NCBI GenBank assembly: GCA_009760855.2
Contig: WPIO01000268.1
Location: 132,501 to 157,376 of the forward strand
Direction: 5' to 3'
Origin: Cristatella mucedo
Lineage: Eukaryota; Bryozoa; Phylactolaemata; Cristatellidae
DNA: 24,876 nucleotides
This document shows positions 18,388 through 24,876 of this stretch, piece after piece. Numbering within the stretch: position 1 is the first letter of the stretch; every line of letters begins with the position of its first letter. The position numbers and the translations under genes are program-made. A model generated the notes under the pieces. That model was not told where the DNA came from and searched no databases. It was given only the letters and a program-made list of their open reading frames with translations.

Positions 18388-19709
18388 CAGCAGGGACATT
18401 TAGCTCCGATATGGTAGTGCGATCAATTTCCGTTTAGTGCTGTGCAGGTTGATTTGTTGTATACTGTTTGTTAATTGTTGAAAAAAACATATTTAAGTTC
18501 AGAAAGTTCAGTTTTTTTTTTTCATGGTATACGTCAGGATAGAAAGAAGTTTGTGTCCGTTTATCATAATTTGTGTGCTAGCCTCTGCAGGAGAGCGTGT
18601 TTACACTCCTGAAAAGTTGTCGGAAAATATATGAATTTGGTTCTGCATAGACGATTATCCCTTTAGCTACAGCCTAGGCTCAAAGGAAGAACAAATGCAA
18701 AAAAATATCACGTCAACTCGGCATGTTTTAAGGTCATAATCTAGGCTGCTGTTGTTGGTTTTGGCACTCGTTGTCTCTCGGAGTAACGGCCAGCCAGTCG
18801 GTCGACGAGTGCTAGCTCTGAGCGTGAGCTACTGTAAGCCTGCAAACGAGTCTTTGGAAGTCACCAAGACCTTTATTTGTGCCTTTCTTTGAAGTAATCT
18901 TTCAATATGAAGGAATCAATACGATTGCATGATTTATGAATTCTGAGATTTATGAAAAATGAGATTAAGCATTGAGATCCCGGCTGATCATACGCTCTGA
19001 TACGTATATCGGTCTTTGCGTTGGATTATCACACGCACTAATACATATCTTGGACCTTCTTTAACTTGACACTGCTACGTTACCATCCCGCTCAAACGTA
19101 GACCCGTCCCGTCGGCCGGGTGTGAGTCCTGCAGGGGGGGTGGGATAACTTTCCGGCGTGGCCACGCCCACACAGCTGCTGTAGGGGACCCAAGTTCAGT
19201 GCCGCCACGGCAGGCTGGTGCCGCAGAGACTGCCTGGCAACCAGTTAAAACTTTCCGCCTCTGGTTTACTTAGAGAAAGGATAGCTGCTGTATGAAACTT
19301 TCTTGTCCGGTGCATGGTTGAAGAAGCGACTCGGCTGGAATCGCTCTGATGCGCGTGAAGTTGCACGGAGCGGTAGGGTCAGGGATGGAGCTCTGCAATC
19401 GTAGCTGCCTGCAGCTGACGGAAGAGGACTATTAAGGGAAGAATTAGCTACAGGTTAGAGAACAATAAGCCAGAGGGTCGTCGTCAAAGGCTCCGCTACG
19501 ATCGAGACAGCAACAGCACCGGCAGAATAGTCGCACCATCCAGGCTTCTCTCCCGGACAAGCGAAGCACATGGCGGCCATCGTAATAAGGTGTACGGTTA
19601 CAGACAGCATACCCTGCTGACAGACGGCTCGTGAGTGGGTTTCGCGCACGTATAAAATATTTATATAATACTCATTTTTAATTGAAAAAAAAATGCTTGA
19701 TTTTCACAG
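18388..19709. other. No recognised gene
   Basis: T-rich and A-rich runs (for example around 18515), a 7-base G run near 19135 and a gtggccacgccca palindrome-like patch near 19160. Short open frames have no domain. No match to the repeat families of this window was seen. Confidence 0.4.
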
Positions 19710-19835
19710 GAAATTCATTTTCGGCCTACCAATGAGAGCACTACATCCGGGCCTTCAAGGTTTTCATATACTGAGGTAGCCGTTAATTTGGAGGCGATCT
19801 CTTTATCGAACTATTGTTCATCTAGCTTCCACAAG
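19710..19835 (+). CDS. Candidate internal exon, 42 codons (speculative)
   Basis: The acceptor cttgattttcacag ends at 19709 and the donor aag|gtaagt begins at 19836. The 126 bases between are open in phase 0 at both ends and read EIHFRPTNESTTSGPSRFSY, then TEVAVNLEAISLSNYCSSSF. Both splice sites are good, but no protein family is recognised and no partner exon is certain. A segment of this length stays open by chance fairly often. Confidence 0.3.
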
Positions 19836-19954
19836 GTAAGTTGATATACATCTGAAAGAATAATTTTCGAGTCGTCAGCCAATGCTTGTTTTAGTCTGAT
19901 TGCTTACTTCACCTTCATTGAAAGACGCCAGTATGCGCGTTTTCAGTACTTGTG
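19836..19954. other. No recognised feature
   Basis: Sequence following the candidate donor. Nothing is recognised before the tRNA-like relic. Confidence 0.4.
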
Positions 19955-20035
19955 TCTTATGCTGGGTGAAATCGAACGCTGGGCCTCGACTTGCAGAGGT
20001 GCTTAATAATTGCGGCACGGCCGCATGGTAGAAGA
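19955..20035 (-). repeat. tRNA-like relic, probably another SINE head
   Basis: On the minus strand aagcacctctgcaagtcgag and then cccagcgttcgatttc look like an anticodon arm, a variable loop and a B-box (gttcgattt). The D-arm/A-box part is poor and the acceptor stem does not pair, so this is not a functional tRNA gene. Confidence 0.35.
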
Positions 20036-20514
20036 CGTTTACTGATTGAAGAGTGGCTTAAAGCGTTTTGTCACAAACGATAGTTGGTGCGTACCTGATT
20101 TTACTCGGTAGCTCAACAAGCCAGCACTTCCTGCTTTGTAGGAATTGGAACGGTCCAGACCGATCATACTTTTCAAAACTCCTCGTCGTACGATACTCTC
20201 ACTCCGTATCGCAGGTTGCGGGTGCTGGCGGTAGGCAAATTTTAATTACCCTCTGCAAGCTGGAGAGTTAGCCGCCGCCAAGTCTTTTCTGCAGTTACAT
20301 ACACTGACTTTTTAATCAGCAAACCGTAATTCAGTGCTTTTACTCCTACTTTGACTCCTTTTACTCCTCAGTCTCTTATCGTAACCGGAATAGTCACAGC
20401 ACACGTCGCCGCATAGAGATGTGAAACACCTATGGCCTACGCGATTTAGAAATGATTTAGTGTAGGTTTGAGTCTGCAAGTGCCTTATGACTCACTATTT
20501 AGTGAGCATACAGA
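20036..20514. other. No recognised gene
   Basis: One short open frame (20068-20271) without domain or splice support. A repeated tactccttttactcctca-like pattern is present around 20340-20370. Nothing else is recognised. Confidence 0.4.
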
Positions 20515-20610
20515 AATAAATCCTAGCTGATTAAACAGCCTCTTTTTGTATAGCGTCATAAGAGCCTTTACGGCTATCACCACCGCTTGCAGTGGCGATA
20601 AAGGATCAAG
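20515..20610 (-). mobile_element. SINE-A copy 4, 5'-truncated
   Basis: On the minus strand the body from cctttatcgccactgcaagc through gaggctgtttaatcagctag to an ATTT tail matches SINE-A copy 2 at roughly 90 percent by eye. The tRNA head is missing. It is the closest pair in the family within the window. Confidence 0.8.
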
Positions 20611-22084
20611 ACATAGCAATCACCAGGAAGGCTTGAGAATAGAGTCTATCTGCTTTGGTTTACCGGATGTCACTGTAGCTTTTTTCTGACATCCATCATG
20701 TTGAGCACCAGGATTCATGCCACTGATAGGCAAGCATTTCTATAGCACATATCAGTACACTAAGACGGCACTGACGCAGCACATTAGTAGTTTAGATCCT
20801 TGATCTGTGGCATATTTTATGGCATACGTGCAGTTTGCATAAGTTTCCGACGTTTATCAATCAAATCATGCTATTCAAACACGGACCATCTAAAGAGTCT
20901 CTACCAGTCTTCTCATTATTTTCACGTAAATTCAAGCTCCTCGTGCTGATCTAGTCGTTAAAACTAGGCTATCGTTTATATGCAGCCGGCACACTGCCAG
21001 ACCTGTGCTGCGATTAAATTATGTCTTTCAGCACTTCAAACTGTCACCACCCTTATAACATGCACTGCAATTGTTCTTGTACAGAAATCGGGCTTATTCA
21101 GTTAAATAACGATTTGACCATTCTAGCAGTTAAGGCAGAGTGACTCATAAGCAGGAAAGCCTAGTGCTCGAAGATGGCTCTGCCAACATGTCCCCTGTGC
21201 TATCAGCTTGAAATCTGGATATCTTGTTCAACAACGACCTTTACCATTTGACCTGGTCGTCTTTACAGTCAAGTCTGCCCACTTTCAGCTGCTCCATTTA
21301 GTAAAATTCGGGCCTTGAAAGCTGGTTCAGGCCATTTTAAATCACATTTATGCATCTATAACTCACTGCTTTCAGGCCTCTGTGCCTGTGCAATAAGATA
21401 GCTACATATTCCTCGTAGTACTTACTGTGTTCGTGTGCACTATCGTTTACCTGGGTGTGCATACAGAAACCGTACATTTTTTGGTCAATCTTTTGGCATT
21501 CTTTTCCCTAGCAGTTACAATGTTTGAGGATGTTTCTTATGCTGCTACGCGTGTGTTAGGTTAGTCTTATCACAGGTATGTAGTATATCAGCAATTGCAT
21601 GGTAATAGCCGCAGCTATTTATCGTGCCCAGGTTCTACTGCAAATGCAGTCACGGAGTCAGAATTATTGCTTGCAGTAGCATCTATGACGAGCACTCAGT
21701 GGCCGAGCTAAAGGGGCAGGGGGATGATTGTCCCTCGTGGAGAAATGGAAGTACCTAAGTCCAGGGCAAATTTCGCCATACCCAAAGGTTGGAAGCAGTG
21801 GGAAGACACAAAAGGAACAAGTTGAGTAGAATTGTCAATTTTTCCAAAAACTGTTTTCATGTGCTGCTTATGTCATGTCTGAAGGAGCCTGGAGCTCCCC
21901 TTCCTAAACCTGAAAATCTCGTCTCCTGGCCACCTGCAAGCACTCCGGTTCCATCTTGGATGGAAAGCCCTTCGGCATATCTACACTAGCAGCCATAAGT
22001 TTGCCACACCCACTACAACTATGGCCGCTTGGTTGACTATTGCTTTCTGCAGTTTTAAAGTCCTCCCGGAGCTTTGAAATGAAT
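20611..22084. other. No convincing gene
   Basis: Long AT-balanced sequence. A 36-codon frame starting near 21724 reads MIVPRGEMEVPKSRANFAIP before stopping. It looks protein-like, but no family is recognised and no splice partner is seen. An open frame at 21789-21989 overlaps it in another frame and is also unrecognised. Confidence 0.4.
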
Positions 22085-22320
22085 GAAATTTATGCCACAG
22101 TAAACCAAACAGTCAACACACCATTTCTTTAACACGACAACCGCAGCATGGGGATTACAAACACCAAATCTATTAGGATGTGGCCCCTCCCCGATTAGCC
22201 ACCACTTCTCCTATTCGGACTGTCATGGACTCGACGAGTTTCAGAGTGATGTCAGACGGTCTAGCATGCCATACTGCTTGCAATTTGTCCCATAATTTGC
22301 AGCACAACTCAACATTATGC
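22085..22320 (+). repeat. Repeat-D copy 2 (uninterrupted)
   Basis: The segment from ccacagtaaaccaaacagtc through aggatgtggcccctccccga and ttag to tactgcttgcaatttgtccc and ataattt matches the pieces at 15045-15205 and 16440-16490. It lies about 180 bp upstream of the TRIM start codon, so it may sit in that gene's promoter or 5' UTR. No coding capacity and no tRNA boxes are evident. Confidence 0.65.
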
Positions 22321-22499
22321 TTTAGATCGATGTCCCATCGAATCCTGAAATTAGCGCCTAGCAGTCTGCTTTTCTATACACCCGTTTATCTGATGTACAC
22401 TATTTTTTCATTCCTTTTTGTCACAATTTGTCTCCGTGATTAACTTTTGTAGCTCATCTACCAGCCAGACGTTTGGTTTATGCCTTTTTGAGAACAGCC

Positions 22500-23604
22500 A
22501 TGGCACAAGAGCTTCCGATGCACCAACTTGCGATTGACGAACGCCTGCTGTCTTGCATCGCCTGTGGACAAATTGCAGAGGAGCCGCTGCTGCTGCTGCT
22601 GCGCTGCTTGCACAGCTGCTGCAGTCGCTGTGCAGACCAAGCATGTACAGCAGAGGACTCGAATTGCATCATGGTCTGCCCTGCTTGCAAAGTAGTCACT
22701 GACATGAGTATACCAAAGCATCACAACGGCTTCATTGCCAACTTGGGGAGACTTACAACAGCTGTGAGAGATGCAGGCAATTGCACTTTTTGCAGAGAGG
22801 ATGGCAAACCAGACGAGCAGGCAGACGACTGGTGCTTGCAGTGCCAGAGATCCATGTGCTCAGCCTGCTTGCCAGGACATAGCCGATGCAATCCCGATCA
22901 CGTGATTGTCGCCATCGATCAGATCAAGAGCATGAGTGAAGTGCTGCAAGCCTCAGGACAGCAGCAGTGCCTGCAGCACCGGAAGCCGCTGGATCTGCTG
23001 TGCTTTGACTGCAAGAAAGCCAAGTGCACCGACTGTCTCACACAGTGCCTGGGCCAAGGACACTCGATTGCACAGCCGCTAAAAGAACCGAAACCCGAAG
23101 CTTTTTTGAAGGATGCACGAGAGAGTATACAGCATCTTCTTCAGGGTGTAAATGCAAAGTCTGCGCAGCTACTTTGGGCCAGAAGTCTGGTCAGCGACAT
23201 CCGATCGGCTCGTGCCATTCACCTAGACGAGCTGAGGACGAAGAAGAAGAAGTATGCTGTGGATGCTCTAAGCAAAGTCTTTAAAGAAACAAAAAGCATG
23301 GTCAAGGACTGCTATGACAAACTCGAGGAGAGTGCTGTGGCCCTGCAAAGCTTGGCCGAGCAGCTGAACCTGTCAGTGCAGCATGCCTCAGCATACATCA
23401 GCAGCATCGTAGATTTGGCCAGCGACCCGGATTTCCTGGACCAGCAGGCGACCTTGAGGTTGCGGCTCGAAGTGCTTGACAAGCAGCTGGATAGCTATAG
23501 TGAGACACCGAATGCTGAAAAGCTTGTGGCTCTGAATGGATCTTTGCCTGATGACTTAGACGATGTGGTCACTTCATGGATGGGAGCTCCAGAGCTTACC
23601 TCAG
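22500..23604 (+). CDS. TRIM-like RING / double B-box / coiled-coil protein, first coding exon
   Basis: The start is ATG at 22500 in a good context (gccatgg). The exon encodes 368 residues. RING finger: C19, C22, C36, H38, C41, C44, C60, C63, the C3HC4 spacing. First B-box about residues 95-134 (C95, C98, C112, C115, C120, C123). B-box 2 about 157-190 (C157, H160, C168, C171, C176, C179, H188). A coiled coil follows from about 200 to 335, rich in charged and Leu positions. This RBCC layout is that of TRIM E3 ubiquitin ligases; substrate unknown. A CTG run encodes five Leu inside the RING loop. No SPRY, filamin or NHL domain is seen. A donor tcag|gtagct ends the exon at 23604. Without splicing the frame continues 30 codons to a stop at 23694-23696. 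Confidence 0.88.
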
Positions 23605-24292
23605 GTAGCTGCTTGCAAAGCTCTGCAGCTCATGCATGCCCTGGCTCGAAGTGCTGGCACCCAATCTTGCTGAAGTTTATCATTTGCACTCTGTGAGGCC
23701 ATTTTCCTTGTTGACTAGGCTTGTCTCTCGTGAGCATCACAGTTGCCACATCACACCACTTCTCACTGACCTGCACTGGCTACCAGTCAAGCAACGGATT
23801 GACTTCAAGGATTTGTTGCTCACTTTTAGGTCACTTCATTCTTTGACTCCAGCCTATCTCTCACATCTACTCCCCCACCAGGCCAAGCATAGTACCACCT
23901 GCTTTTCGGAATCCAACAGTTTACCAATACCTCGTACAAACCTCAAATCCTTTGGAGACCTGGCATTTAGTTCATATGCTCCCAAAGTCTGGGACTCACT
24001 ACCGACTTGTGTCACAACATCCCTGACTTGACCACATTTAAAAAGAACTTGTGATCAGTCCTTGATGTGCTTATGTGTGCTGACACTGTGCAAGCTGCCA
24101 CTAACCACATTTGCATGCTGACCCTGTGCATGTCACCCCTAACCATGTTATTCATGTTGTTGTTTATCAAGCATGATATTACTCACCAACCAGTCGCGTT
24201 TGCCTTTGCAGCAACTGTAAAGCGCCTAGGAAGAGATCGAGTTCTTTGAGGGCGCTTTAGCAAGTGCATTATTATTATTATCATTGTTATAG
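23605..24292 (+). other. Probable TRIM intron made almost wholly of a LINE
   Basis: Donor gtagct at 23605, acceptor cattgttatag ending at 24292, phase 1. About 85 bases precede recognisable LINE-C sequence, and the LINE's ATT tail runs directly into the acceptor. Confidence 0.5.
23685..24290 (+). mobile_element. LINE-C copy: RT C-terminus, 3' UTR, terminal hairpin, ATT tail
   Basis: The frame reads LTRLVSREHHSCHITPLLTD then LHWLPVKQRIDFKDLLLTFR, LHSLTPAYLSHLLPHQAK and FGDLAFSSYAPKVWDSLPT, the C-terminal end of a CR1/L2-type reverse transcriptase. A stop follows at 24029-24031. The 3' UTR has two similar units (cactgtgcaagctgcc and accctgtgcatgtcacc). It ends with a hairpin, gcgcctaggaagagatcgag to ttctttgagggcgc (about 24221-24254), and an (ATT)n tail to about 24283. 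It is 5'-truncated and cannot move on its own. It belongs to a different subfamily from LINE-B. Confidence 0.85.
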
Positions 24293-24361
24293 ATTGGCTT
24301 GACCGAATCCTAGCTGAAGCTAGCTCCTATAAGGATGATGCTGGTGGTAGTAACGTTGCAG
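24293..24361 (+). CDS. TRIM gene, probable second coding exon (23 codons)
   Basis: After acceptor tgttatag there are 69 bases that continue the phase-1 frame of the TRIM exon: WLDRILAEASSYKDDAGGSN. They end at a near-ideal donor gcag|gtgagt at 24361/24362, again phase 1. A possible last exon begins after gacaatgcag at 24501. It reads ISRIPFAGVTAFALQ and stops at 24548-24550. A similar catttctggataccccttgc recurs at 24728, so that part may be a repeat. The gene may also continue beyond the window. Confidence 0.5.
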
Positions 24362-24876
24362 GTGAGTTCACATTTTCTGAAGGCAACTTGCCAGCCCAAC
24401 AGCTTTCAGATTCCTAGCTACTAGTTTGCTAGCCTGCACGGCTGTGAGTAATGCTGCCAGGATTGCATGGTTGCTTTGCCTCCCATTATTGACAATGCAG
24501 CCATTTCTAGGATACCCTTTGCTGGAGTTACTGCATTTGCACTTCAATGAAATCTGCCTAGTTTTATTTAGCTGTATTGTCAATTATAATGAATTGCACG
24601 GAAGATGAGAATCCTTTGACGTGCACTTTTGTGCTTTCCACGATGTAGCTAAGAGATGTCTTTGGCTTGGTAGAGAGGCTAGAGTTAACATAGGAGGATG
24701 GCAGGATTGCCAGTGCCAATAACTAAGCATTTCTGGATACCCCTTGCCGAAAGCTGAAGCATAATATCCAAAAAATAGAAATTACATTCAGCGGGAAAAT
24801 ATCGCTGAATCTATGAATACTCTCAATTCGATTTCATAAGTTATCGGTTAATTCGAAAGTGGTGTAACAGCATTTT
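24362..24876. other. Downstream TRIM intron or 3' region
   Basis: Apart from the possible terminal exon at 24501-24550, nothing is recognised. Two short related segments, ccatttctaggataccct at 24501 and catttctggataccccttg at 24728, suggest a small duplication. Confidence 0.35.

Noticed and set aside
22473-22499. TRIM start at the TTG at 22473
   Set aside because: Animal genes start at ATG; the ATG at 22500 has a strong context and lies just ahead of the RING finger.
1-24876. CRISPR array, bacterial operon or prophage
   Set aside because: The tandem repeats have no unique spacers, there are no operon-like gene clusters, and the genes are spliced animal types.

Overview
The window looks like a piece of an animal (metazoan) nuclear genome, probably an invertebrate. 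The evidence is two spliced animal-type genes with GT-AG introns, an MFSD4-type sugar transporter and a RING/B-box (TRIM) protein, set in long non-coding stretches. Those stretches are full of CR1/L2-type LINEs, tRNA-derived SINEs, a solo LTR, a hAT-type MITE and minisatellites. Nothing bacterial (operons, Shine-Dalgarno sites, CRISPR) is visible. An early-branching animal such as a sponge would fit, but that is a guess and the species cannot be fixed from this sequence.

Layout. 1-4060 has no convincing gene: a 39-bp minisatellite, a LINE 3' end and two small tandem repeats. 4061-6720 is SINE territory: several copies of one tRNA-derived family (SINE-A), one of them split by a 460-bp insertion, a different tRNA-headed SINE (SINE-B) and a Tigger/pogo-like relic. 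6937-14431 is a transporter gene read from three exons (6937-7182, 12820-13105, 13230-14431). Its 5.6-kb first visible intron holds a nearly full-length but dead LINE with a second LINE fragment nested in it, and two inverted LINE-B copies. 15040-16490 is a repeat (repeat-D) interrupted by a 1234-bp solo LTR. 17097-17683 is a hAT-like MITE carrying a 23-bp minisatellite. 17.7-22.1 kb is mostly unexplained; two speculative exon sets are noted. 22500 onward is the TRIM gene. Its first intron consists almost entirely of a LINE 3' end whose ATT tail abuts the next exon.

How the parts relate. The two genes are independent. The transposable elements interact: SINE-B ends in the same 3' hairpin as the LINE-C family, which suggests the LINE supplies its reverse transcriptase, and several elements are inserted inside others, giving a relative age order. 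I found no new defence or metabolic system. The most notable items are the hidden transporter exon, the LINE-built TRIM intron, the SINE/LINE tail sharing, and the solo LTR whose empty site survives as a second repeat-D copy elsewhere in the window. All positions without sharp motifs are approximate and read by eye.
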